Source of the DNA: Thermoplasmata archaeon
GTDB lineage: Archaea > Thermoplasmatota > Thermoplasmata > UBA184
Direction: 5' to 3'
Length of the DNA: 11,774 nucleotides
NCBI GenBank assembly: GCA_021827545.1
Contig: JAKAVH010000215.1
Location: 1 to 11,774 of the forward strand
Numbering within the stretch: the stretch's first letter is position 1; each line of letters begins with the position of its first letter. The notes beneath the pieces are model-generated. The model saw only the letters and a program-made list of their open reading frames with translations, ran no database searches and had not been told where the DNA came from. Of this stretch, positions 1 through 4,981 are shown piece after piece. Made by a program: the position numbers and the translations under genes.

Positions 1-367
1 CAGCGTCCTCTTCAACGAGACGCAGGATCTCCCGCGGGTGGTCGGGGACCCATTGTAGGGCCGCGTTGGAGAAGACCAGGTCGACCGGACGGTCCGGAGT
101 CCAGGTGCGAAGATCGCTCTCGACCCACCGGAAGGAAGGATGCGCCCGACGTGCGGCGGTGAGCATCTCGACCGAACTATCCACCCCGACGACCTCGGCC
201 TCGGGCCACCGCCGGGCCAGGAGTGCACTGCTGGTTCCGGGCCCGCAACCGAGATCGACGATCCGCGTCGGTGCGTCGAGCTCGATCCGCGAGATCAGGT
301 CGATACAGGGCCGGGTCCGCTCGGCTTCGAATCGGAGGTACTGCACGGAGTCCCAGACCGGCGGCAT
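1..367 (-). CDS. tam: Trans-aconitate 2-methyltransferase-like SAM methyltransferase, 3' end outside window
   Basis: This is a class I SAM-dependent methyltransferase; only the first 122 residues lie in the window. I translated it by hand from the ATG at 367. SAM-binding motif I is VDLGCGPGTS (residues 37-46). The acidic motif II follows in GVDSS (61-65), and the segment NAALQWVPDH (101-110) is typical of trans-aconitate methyltransferases (Tam). The N-terminus, with WDSVQYLRFEAERTRP at residues 5-20, also fits Tam, which methylates trans-aconitate in the cytosol as damage control for the citrate cycle. The methyl acceptor cannot be fixed from half a protein, so other small-molecule methyltransferases remain possible. 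The ATG is the first plausible start; only a weak GAGAG precedes it, but a TATA-like patch lies about 30 nt upstream, suggesting a very short leader. It lies 156 nt downstream of the trmO-like gene on the same strand. Confidence 0.8.
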   Translation of the reverse strand, partial: MPPVWDSVQYLRFEAERTRPCIDLISRIELDAPTRIVDLGCGPGTSSALLARRWPEAEVVGVDSSVEMLTAARRAHPSFRWVESDLRTWTPDRPVDLVFSNAALQWVPDHPREILRLVEEDA

Positions 368-392
368 GCTCTCTCGGGGGAGGCGAGCGGGG

Positions 393-405
393 GAAGATAA
401 TGAGG
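393..405 (-). promoter_or_regulatory. Possible TATA-like promoter element for the Tam-like gene
   Basis: On the minus strand an AT-rich patch reading CATTATCTT is centred about 32 nt upstream of the ATG at 367, in otherwise very GC-rich sequence. If it acts as an archaeal TATA box, transcription would start a few bases before the ATG, giving a nearly leaderless mRNA. This would agree with the weak ribosome binding site. The call rests on composition and spacing only. Confidence 0.3.
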
Positions 406-457
406 ACCCGCGCCGCCAAGGCCGCCCTACCGGAACTCCGACTCCCGTTCGACCTCG

Positions 458-504
458 GCCCGAGCGAGCTTGTGTTGCGGCCCACCCGCGAAGCTCGGAT
501 GGGC
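458..504. repeat. Imperfect inverted repeat between the trmO-like and tam-like genes
   Basis: CGAGCTT (465-471) pairs with AAGCTCG (491-497). Outside it, after a 3-nt internal loop, GCCC (458-461) pairs with GGGC (501-504). The apical loop can form a further short stem, GCGG (477-480) with CCGC (486-489). It lies in the 156-nt gap downstream of the trmO-like stop and could be a 3' structure or part of a small RNA on either strand. There is no T-run beside it. Confidence 0.3.
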
Positions 505-523
505 CCGTGGAGTCCCCAACTCC

Positions 524-940
524 TCAGGAGTCGTCCGCCTCCGCCACCACCCGTTTCAGGTCGAGGACGGGGGTCCCGTCCACCACCTCGATCGGGCCCA
601 GGCGGAGCCCATCCCGCCGGACCGCGAGGATCCGACACCGGTGCAGACCGATCGGGTTGGGCCGACCGGGGGATCGCGTGTGGAAGACCCCCTCGAGCGG
701 CCGGGAACGATCGCCCCGCGGATGCGTCTTGAGGACATCCCGCCGCGCCAGATGCAGCCACGTGAGCACGATCACTTCCCCTCCGACTCGAAGGCCCGTA
801 AGCGCCGGGCGGAATCGCGGGTACACTTCGAGGAAGGCGTTCGGTGCACCCTCAGTGTAGAAACGGGGGGCCTCCTCCACCGATCGGATCGGAGAGCGCA
901 CGTAGCCGATCGGTCGTAACCAGATCCGTCCGACGCGTAT
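524..940 (-). CDS. trmO: TrmO/TsaA-like tRNA (N6-threonylcarbamoyladenosine37-N6)-methyltransferase
   Basis: This protein belongs to the TrmO (UPF0066/TsaA) family, SAM-dependent enzymes that methylate t6A37 in certain tRNAs. The family start PIGYVRSP is at residues 10-17 in the numbering used here. The signature GVFHTRSPGRPNPIGLHRCR is at 84-103, with DGTPVLDLK at 121-129. The length of 138 residues fits the catalytic domain; the usual C-terminal extension of enterobacterial TrmO is absent. The start is a problem: a good Shine-Dalgarno (945-952) sits 7 nt before an ATA codon at 940, and no ATG, GTG or TTG lies near. In-frame canonical starts exist only far upstream (GTG at 1030, ATG at 1099). 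They would add 30 or 53 arginine-rich residues that look like translated non-coding sequence. I place the start at 940 for this reason. Family assignment is firm; the start is uncertain. Confidence 0.8.
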   Translation of the reverse strand: MRVGRIWLRPIGYVRSPIRSVEEAPRFYTEGAPNAFLEVYPRFRPALTGLRVGGEVIVLTWLHLARRDVLKTHPRGDRSRPLEGVFHTRSPGRPNPIGLHRCRILAVRRDGLRLGPIEVVDGTPVLDLKRVVAEADDS

Positions 941-944
941 CGAT

Positions 945-952
945 CTCCCTCC
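945..952 (-). promoter_or_regulatory. Shine-Dalgarno that points to a non-canonical trmO start
   Basis: On the minus strand this reads GGAGGGAG. The GGAGG core ends 7 nt before the in-frame ATA codon at 940, close to the ideal distance, and the protein family homology begins nine codons later. This is the main argument for placing the trmO-like start at 940 rather than at a distant upstream GTG or ATG. Confidence 0.45.
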
Positions 953-1123
953 GATCCTACGGCGGGTCGCTGAAGCCCACGCGGAAGCGGCACGTCGTTT
1001 TTGTTCGTGCCGCCCCCGGGTTCCTTCCACGATGGCCCGTGACCGACGACGGAGCACCGGCCGGCGAGGGGGCCGTGCGTGCGTCTCCTTGAGCGCCATA
1101 TGCGGCCGAACCCGGCATCGGAG

Positions 1124-1153
1124 CCCGCGGCTTGAAACAATTCCGCTGGCGGG
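1124..1153 (-). terminator. Possible hairpin downstream of the membrane-protein gene
   Basis: GCGG/CCGC, an inner TTG/CAA pair closed by a TTT loop, and outer CCC/GGG pairs form an interrupted hairpin about 90 nt beyond the stop at 1245. A TTTT run on the minus strand (1157-1160) lies just upstream of it, not after it, so this is not a classical intrinsic terminator. It could equally be an RNA structure in the leader of the next gene. Confidence 0.2.
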
Positions 1154-1244
1154 GGCCAAAATCGGGCCGACCTGCTCTCGGGCCACCCCCCCGAAGGCGA
1201 CCACCGCTCCGCCGGACCCGGGCCCGCCGGCGCGACGGCCCTTC

Positions 1245-1823
1245 CTAACCGGTCGCGTACCACACCCAGACGATCACCGTCACCGCTGCCCAAATGATCA
1301 GGAAGGCGACCGGGAGGAACTCCGAGATCCGTCCGGGCTGGATGCGATCCATCCAGCCGATCTCGTCCTTCCGAGCGAACCGAGCTCGGTGGGCGTGGTA
1401 CGGGGTCAGGAGATTGACCTTCAGCGCGCGCCCGGACCGCAGCGTGATGGCGCCTTCCAGTTCGCCCATGAGGGGCGGCGCGACCTCCTCCAGCCGGGCC
1501 GCGGCCTCCCGCCAGAGCAACTGGGCATCGTTCGTCCGGTGCAAGAGCACCACCCATACGAACGAGATCAGGATCCCGACCACCGAAAGGAAGGTCGCCA
1601 CGAGCGCGAGAACCTCGGGACGGTTCGAGAAGTACGCCGTCGCCACCACCATGCCGGTGAAGAGCACGCTCGCGATGGCGGCAAAGTAGGAGGTGCGGCC
1701 CGCGGCCAGTTGGCCCTCCTCGGCGGCCAGTCGCTCGTACTTATCGTGAAGCCAGCGACGCTCCTCCGGCGAAAGCGGGCCGGCGCTCGGTGCAGGGCCG
1801 AAGGACGAGGAAGCCTCGGGCAC
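1245..1823 (-). CDS. Unrecognised membrane protein with three predicted helices
   Basis: I do not recognise this family. With the GTG at 1823 the protein has 192 residues. There is a hydrophilic N-terminus, then a charged amphipathic stretch (about 20-43, ERRWLHDKYERLAAEEGQ). Predicted membrane helices are at about 46-66, 70-94 and 168-190. A 70-residue soluble loop separates helices 2 and 3 and contains WREAAARLEEVAP (104-116). The pair of helices after a charged helix vaguely recalls SLATT or RipA-like membrane proteins, but no diagnostic motif is seen. A longer reading from GTG 1907 adds 28 residues of poor coding character. The 1823 start is preferred because a TTAA patch lies about 25 nt upstream, fitting a leaderless archaeal-type transcript. 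The gene is divergent from the heme-associated operon and need not be related to it. Confidence 0.7.
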   Translation of the reverse strand: MPEASSSFGPAPSAGPLSPEERRWLHDKYERLAAEEGQLAAGRTSYFAAIASVLFTGMVVATAYFSNRPEVLALVATFLSVVGILISFVWVVLLHRTNDAQLLWREAAARLEEVAPPLMGELEGAITLRSGRALKVNLLTPYHAHRARFARKDEIGWMDRIQPGRISEFLPVAFLIIWAAVTVIVWVWYATG

Positions 1824-1842
1824 GTCCCTTCGAGCAGCGGGG

Positions 1843-1853
1843 GCCGTTAAGGC
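1843..1853 (-). promoter_or_regulatory. Weak TATA-like element for the membrane-protein gene
   Basis: The minus strand reads CCTTAACGG here, the only AT-richer spot in this GC-rich stretch. Its TTAA centre is about 25 nt upstream of the GTG at 1823, the distance expected for an archaeal TATA box on a leaderless mRNA. The match to a TATA consensus is poor, so this is suggestive only. Confidence 0.22.
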
Positions 1854-1915
1854 GACTCCCTGAAGCCCGGTTGAGCGAGACCCACCGAGGTCCCCCCGGC
1901 GGAACACTGGAGGGC

Positions 1916-1940
1916 GATCCCCCGACGGGGATCGATCCCC
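1916..1940. repeat. Nested palindromes built from GATCCCC units
   Basis: GATCCCC (1916-1922), a CGAC loop, and GGGGATC (1927-1933) form a 7-bp hairpin. The same GGGGATC then forms a perfect 14-bp palindrome, GGGGATCGATCCCC (1927-1940), with the next unit. The two structures are mutually exclusive. The position in a divergent intergenic region suggests an operator for a dimeric regulator, but no regulator is encoded nearby, so the role is inferred. Confidence 0.4.
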
Positions 1941-2140
1941 CGGCCTTCGATGGGCACAGCGGCAGGAGCGGGAGGGGTGCGCCGGCGCGCTCGGGAGGTG
2001 AGGGCATCCGCCGTCTTTGCCGGGCCTCGTCGCCTCGGGACTGCGGCAGGACGGTCCGAGGGGACCCGGGGGGCAAGCGCTTTTCTCCCCGCCCCGCTCG
2101 GGCGGGCACGAGCCGCAGGGGCCATAGGGGGTTCGAAGTC

Positions 2141-3259
2141 GTGCCGGGATTTCCCGAACGGCCGGTGCTCCTCTTCTGGGAGATGACCCGGGCCTGCCCG
2201 CTCTCCTGCGCCCACTGCCGGGCGTCGGCGATTCCGCAACGGCTCCCGGGAGAGCTCACGACCGAGGAAGGACGGACGTTGATCGACCGATTGCTCGACT
2301 TCGGCCGGCCGCCGCCCACGCTCGTCCTCACCGGTGGCGACCCTCTGGAGCGGCCGGACCTCTTCGATCTCATCGACCACGCCCGCGGCCGAGGACTCCA
2401 CGTGGCCGTGTCGCCGGCGGTCTCCGAGCGCCTCGATGCCCGCACGTTCGCGCGGTTCCGGGAGGCGGGAGTCTCGGCGCTCTCGATCAGCCTCGATGGC
2501 GGTCGGGCGGCCGTCCACGACCGAGTCCACGACCGAGTGCGGGGTGTGCCGGGGATCTTCGATCGCTCGCTCGAGGTCCTGGCGACGGCCCTCCGGGAAG
2601 AGATGCGGGTCCAGGTCAACTCCACGGTCATGGCCGGCAACGCGGCGGAGTTCGCCCGCCTCTTCGACCTGGTGCGCTCCCGCGGCGTGCGGACCTGGGA
2701 GGTCTTCTTCCTGATCCGCACGGGACGTGGGAGCGACCTCTCCGAGCTCGCGCCGTCGGAAGCGGAGGACGTCGGCCACTTCCTCTACGAAGCGTCCCGG
2801 CGCGGCGTGCTGGTGCGCCCGGTCGAGGCCCCGTTCGTACGCCGGATCCTGCGGCAACGGCAGGCGGACGACGCGTACGAGGGCGGCCCGCTCTACCGAA
2901 GCCTCCGCGGAGAGCTCGAAGAACGGCTCGGCTCCGGCGTGGGAGCATCGTCGCTCTCCCCGAAAGGCACGCTGGACGGCGACGGGATCCTCTTCGTGGC
3001 GTACGACGGGACCGTTTATCCCGGCGGATTCCTCCCCGAGCCGCTCGGGAATGTACGGCGCGACGACCCGGTCGACCTCTACCGGCGGTCGGAACTGCTC
3101 GTACGGATCCGCGACCGCGCCCTCAACGGGGCGTGCGGACGCTGCCCGTATCGGTTCGACTGCGGAGGGAGCCGGGCGCGCGCGTTCGCGCACTCGCACG
3201 ACGCGCTGGCGAGCGACCCGGCCTGCCCGCTCACCGCGGCTCCCGCGGTGGCCGCCTGA
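2141..3259 (+). CDS. Radical SAM/SPASM protein of the NirJ/AhbC/AhbD-like heme-associated branch
   Basis: With the GTG at 2141 this protein has 372 residues. The radical SAM cluster motif CPLSCAHC is at residues 19-26 (CX3CX2C: Cys19, Cys23, Cys26). The SAM-contacting TGGDPL is at 64-69 and SISLDGG at 115-121. The C-terminus holds a second iron-sulfur site, CX2CX5CX20C (Cys332, 335, 341, 362), within CGGSRARAFA. That signature is shared with NirJ, AhbC and AhbD and with the uncharacterised TIGR04053 family, which I believe is the closest match from memory. AhbD makes heme from iron-coproporphyrin by oxidative decarboxylation; NirJ and AhbC act on siroheme derivatives. No siroheme-branch gene is visible here. 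The exact substrate is unknown, but co-transcription with ferrochelatase supports a tetrapyrrole role. An in-frame 12-bp duplication inserts four residues (VHDR) near 129. The start follows from AGGGGG 9 nt upstream. Confidence 0.85.
   Translation: MPGFPERPVLLFWEMTRACPLSCAHCRASAIPQRLPGELTTEEGRTLIDRLLDFGRPPPTLVLTGGDPLERPDLFDLIDHARGRGLHVAVSPAVSERLDARTFARFREAGVSALSISLDGGRAAVHDRVHDRVRGVPGIFDRSLEVLATALREEMRVQVNSTVMAGNAAEFARLFDLVRSRGVRTWEVFFLIRTGRGSDLSELAPSEAEDVGHFLYEASRRGVLVRPVEAPFVRRILRQRQADDAYEGGPLYRSLRGELEERLGSGVGASSLSPKGTLDGDGILFVAYDGTVYPGGFLPEPLGNVRRDDPVDLYRRSELLVRIRDRALNGACGRCPYRFDCGGSRARAFAHSHDALASDPACPLTAAPAVAA
2513..2536 (+). repeat. In-frame 12-bp tandem duplication inside the radical SAM gene
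   Basis: GTCCACGACCGA occurs twice head to tail (2513-2524 and 2525-2536). It encodes VHDR twice, giving AAVHDRVHDRVRGVPG. Related radical SAM proteins usually have a single HD-x-RGVPG here, so the second copy looks like a recent slippage insertion of four residues. The reading frame is kept. Confidence 0.85.
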
Positions 3260-3281
3260 ACGAAGGAGAGGCGACCGACCG

Positions 3282-3323
3282 ATGCGTGCCGCAGGGGCCC
3301 GACCGCGCCCGAGGGGCTCGTGA
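3282..3323 (+). CDS. Possible 13-codon leader ORF before the membrane protein gene
   Basis: ATG at 3282 opens a 13-residue reading frame (MRAAGARPRPRGS). A good ribosome binding site, AAGGAGAGG (3263-3271), lies 10 nt upstream of the ATG and just after the radical SAM stop. Its TGA overlaps the GTG start of the next gene in a GTGA. It has no recognisable product. If translated, it would serve to deliver ribosomes to the membrane protein start. It may also be coincidental. Confidence 0.25.
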   Translation: MRAAGARPRPRGS

Positions 3324-3823
3324 GCTCGCCGGCGATCGCCTGGATCGACGGCGCGGTACTCGCAGTGCACCTGTTCTCGGCCGTGCTCTTCATCGGCGGG
3401 TCGTTCTTCATGTGGCTGGTGATCGACCCGGTCTCGCGTCGCCTCGGCTTCGACGAGGCGGCCCGGACCCGGCTCGTCGGTCGCATCGCGGGTGGGTTCG
3501 GCCGGCTCTCGACCGCGCTCTTGGTCATCCTCATCGCCACCGGGCTCTACAACGCGAGCTGGTACCTCCCATCCTGGACCGACCCCTGGGCGACCCTGCC
3601 CGGCCGACTGCTCGTCGTGAAAGCCGTGCTCGTGGCGGTCCTCGTCGCGCTCGTCTACGTTCACGGGCTCTACTTCGGACGCCGGATCAGCCGGTTGGCC
3701 CGAGAAGGGCAGGTCGACGCGCTGCGCGACCTTCGACGCAAGAGCCGCGTCGTCGCCTACGCGAACCTCGGGCTGATGCTCGCCATCCTCGGCTTCGCGG
3801 TCTCGCTTCAGATGGTCGCATGA
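3320..3823 (+). CDS. Four-helix CopD/HemJ-like membrane protein, candidate porphyrinogen oxidase
   Basis: This is a 167-residue integral membrane protein with helices at about 9-36, 60-80, 96-118 and 144-165. The segment LPGRLLVVKAVLVAVL (93-108) is like that of the CopD (copper resistance D) superfamily. It also resembles HemJ, the membrane protoporphyrinogen oxidase of many bacteria. Features shared with HemJ are a histidine in helix 1 (His17, in AVHLFSAVLFIGGSFF), a lysine opening helix 3 (Lys101), a histidine at its end (His115), and Asn149 in helix 4. HemJ is somewhat different in loop lengths, so orthology is unproven. The neighbouring genes carry the rest of the pathway but no porphyrinogen oxidase, which makes that role attractive. 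The GTG start has GAGGGG 3 nt upstream. The stop overlaps the next small ORF as ATGA. A copper or heme-transport role is the alternative. Confidence 0.75.
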   Translation: MSSPAIAWIDGAVLAVHLFSAVLFIGGSFFMWLVIDPVSRRLGFDEAARTRLVGRIAGGFGRLSTALLVILIATGLYNASWYLPSWTDPWATLPGRLLVVKAVLVAVLVALVYVHGLYFGRRISRLAREGQVDALRDLRRKSRVVAYANLGLMLAILGFAVSLQMVA

Positions 3824-3957
3824 CGCGACGGACCGATCCCCCGGGCACGGGCCACGTTCGTCGGAGCGCGTCGGCGCGGGGCGCGCGCGACGCCGTCTCG
3901 CCCCGGCGCCCCCCTTGGACCGACTCGACATGGCTTTGGGCCGGGAGGCGGGAGTGA
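3820..3957 (+). CDS. Possible 45-codon ORF bridging the membrane protein and hemH
   Basis: ATG at 3820 overlaps the preceding stop as ATGA, and the TGA of this ORF at 3955-3957 overlaps the hemH GTG as GTGA. The 4-nt linkage at both ends copies the junction style of the heme genes. The 45-residue product (MTRRTDPPGTGHVRRSASAR...) is rich in Arg, Pro and Ser. It lacks any domain I recognise, and it looks like translated spacer. Translation could simply couple hemH to the gene upstream. The ORF spans a GC-rich hairpin (3873-3910). Confidence that it encodes a functional protein is low. Confidence 0.3.
   Translation: MTRRTDPPGTGHVRRSASARGARDAVSPRRPPWTDSTWLWAGRRE
3873..3910 (+). other. GC-rich stem-loop in the spacer upstream of hemH
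   Basis: GGCGCGGGG (3873-3881) can pair with CCCCGGCGCC (3901-3910) through GGGG/CCCC and GGCGC/GCGCC, with one bulged G. The loop is 19 nt. It lies about 33 nt before the hemH ribosome binding site. It could stabilise or partially terminate the mRNA between the membrane protein and hemH. In such GC-rich sequence a stem of this size may also be chance. Confidence 0.3.
3943..3948 (+). promoter_or_regulatory. Ribosome binding site that sets the hemH start
   Basis: GGGAGG lies 5 nt before the GTG at 3954. The upstream alternatives in frame, TTG 3915 and ATG 3930, have no such sequence before them. Ferrochelatase homology begins about 10 residues after the GTG, so 3954 is the preferred start. 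Confidence 0.6.
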
Positions 3958-4898
3958 ACGCGCCGGAGCCCGACCGGCGGGCTGTCGTCCTGATGGCGCT
4001 CGGGGGTCCGACCTCGCTCGCCGACGTCGAGCCGTACCTCCGCGATCTCCGCGGGGGCCGCCCGACCCCTCCGGAGCTCGTGGACGAGTTCCGCGAGCGG
4101 TACCGACGCATCGGTGGGGGATCGCCCCTGGTCGCGGTGACCCGGTCCCAAGCCGCCGCGCTCGAGCGCCGCTTGGAGGGTTCGACCGCCGCCGCGCGCT
4201 GCGAGTTCGGGATGCGGCACTGGCGTCCGAGCATCGTCGACGCGGTCCGCCGGCTGGTCGATGACGGGTACCGCGACCTCACCGGCCTCTGCCTGACTCC
4301 GTACTACTCCGCCTGGAGCGTGGGAGGGTACCACGCCGCCCTTCGGGCCGCCGTCGCCGAGGTGGATCCCTCCGTGCGGATCCGACCGGTCGACCACTGG
4401 CACGACGCGCCCACATTGGCCCCCGCGTTCGCCGAGCGGATCGTCGGGCGGCGGGCCGCGATGGCCGAGCGCGGTTTCCCGGACCCTCGGATCCTCTTCA
4501 CCGCCCACAGCCTCCCCGGCGTCACGGACCCGGAGCGGGAACCGTACGTGCTCGAGCTCGCCGAGACGCGCCGGGAGATCGAGCGCCGGGCCGGCCCGAT
4601 GCGCTCCCGGATGGCCTACCAGAGCGTGGGCCGCCGCGAGGGGCCCTGGCTCGGCCCCCCCGCGGAGGGGGAGATCGAGCGACTGGCGGCGGAGGGAGAG
4701 GGCTCGGTCCTGGTCGTACCGTACGGCTTCGTGTCGGACAATCTCGAGATCCTGTTCGACGTTGACCTCGAGATGCGGGACCTCGCGGGCCGGCTCGGGC
4801 TGGGCTTCGAGCGGACCGACTCGTTGAACGACGACCCGCTCCTCATCGAGGCCCTGGCCCATGCGGTTCGGCGCGCGGTGCCCGCGGACGGCCCCTAG
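3954..4898 (+). CDS. hemH: Ferrochelatase (protoporphyrin or coproporphyrin ferrochelatase)
   Basis: HemH inserts Fe2+ into a porphyrin. With the HemQ seen nearby, coproporphyrin III is the more likely substrate (CpfC role). The protein has 314 residues. Motifs are LMALGGPTSLADVEPYL (13-29), RYRRIGGGSPL (49-59), GMRHWRPSI (86-94), the catalytic histidine in LFTAHSLP (His185), AYQSVGRREGPWLGP (221-235), and GFVSDNLEILFDVD (258-271) with the catalytic Glu265. The usual SDHLE is SDNLE here. There are no C-terminal cysteines for an iron-sulfur cluster, and no membrane anchor is evident, so it should be a soluble or peripheral enzyme. Start choice rests on GGGAGG upstream. It is the last gene of the plus-strand operon and runs convergent to hemE. 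Family identity is clear; substrate preference is inferred from context. Confidence 0.93.
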   Translation: MNAPEPDRRAVVLMALGGPTSLADVEPYLRDLRGGRPTPPELVDEFRERYRRIGGGSPLVAVTRSQAAALERRLEGSTAAARCEFGMRHWRPSIVDAVRRLVDDGYRDLTGLCLTPYYSAWSVGGYHAALRAAVAEVDPSVRIRPVDHWHDAPTLAPAFAERIVGRRAAMAERGFPDPRILFTAHSLPGVTDPEREPYVLELAETRREIERRAGPMRSRMAYQSVGRREGPWLGPPAEGEIERLAAEGEGSVLVVPYGFVSDNLEILFDVDLEMRDLAGRLGLGFERTDSLNDDPLLIEALAHAVRRAVPADGP

Positions 4899-4922
4899 TC
4901 GCGGGAACTCCCTTCGCCTCGG

Positions 4923-4981
4923 CACCGGTGGTCCGGTGGAACCCGAACGGGTCCCCCGAGCCCGCAACGGCCCCCGGGCTC
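4923..4981. terminator. Cluster of small hairpins in the convergent hemH-hemE gap
   Basis: Three hairpins follow one another: CACCGG/CCGGTG with a TGGT loop (4923-4938), ACCCG/CGGGT (4941-4952), and GAGCCCG/CGGGCTC (4958-4964 with 4975-4981, overlapping the hemE stop). None is followed by a T-run on either strand. Located between convergent operons, they may mark 3' ends or stabilise them. A bacterial-style intrinsic terminator is not supported. Confidence 0.3.

Larger units (their letters stand above)
941..1244. other. Gap of about 300 nt between the membrane protein and the trmO-like gene
   Basis: I see no convincing gene here. ORFs through it are arginine- and proline-rich with mixed codon use and look like frame shadows. 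It contains the ribosome binding site of the trmO-like gene, an A-tract on the minus strand near 998-1004 (a possible promoter element), a hairpin at 1124-1153, and a short T4 run on the minus strand near 1157-1160, downstream of the membrane-protein gene. No tRNA cloverleaf could be folded by eye. Confidence 0.5.
1824..2140. promoter_or_regulatory. Divergent intergenic region with promoters for both sides
   Basis: This 317-nt gap separates the minus-strand membrane-protein gene from the plus-strand radical SAM operon. No credible gene is seen. It carries the nested palindrome at 1916-1940. A modest AT-richer stretch, AAGCGCTTTTCT at 2075-2086, is the best promoter candidate for the plus operon. 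AGGGGG at 2126-2131 lies 9 nt before the GTG at 2141 and serves as a plausible ribosome binding site for the radical SAM gene. Confidence 0.45.

Noticed and set aside
941..1244. tRNA gene in the gap
   Set aside because: GGGTTCGGC near 1110 looked like a T-loop, but no acceptor stem or anticodon arm could be paired on either strand.
1790..2140. N-terminal extension of the radical SAM protein from an ATG at 1790
   Set aside because: It overlaps the divergent membrane-protein gene, has low-complexity Arg/Gly/Pro sequence, and precedes the family's normal N-terminus. A good ribosome binding site favours the GTG at 2141.
1847..4282. 811-codon minus-strand open frame opposite the radical SAM and hemH genes
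   Set aside because: It is a mirror frame produced by high GC at third codon positions. Its translation is repetitive Arg/Glu/Pro/Asp with no domain, while the plus strand has clear family motifs.
4923..4981. Rho-independent terminator between hemH and hemE
   Set aside because: The hairpins have no U-run on either strand, so only a weak 3'-end structure call is kept.
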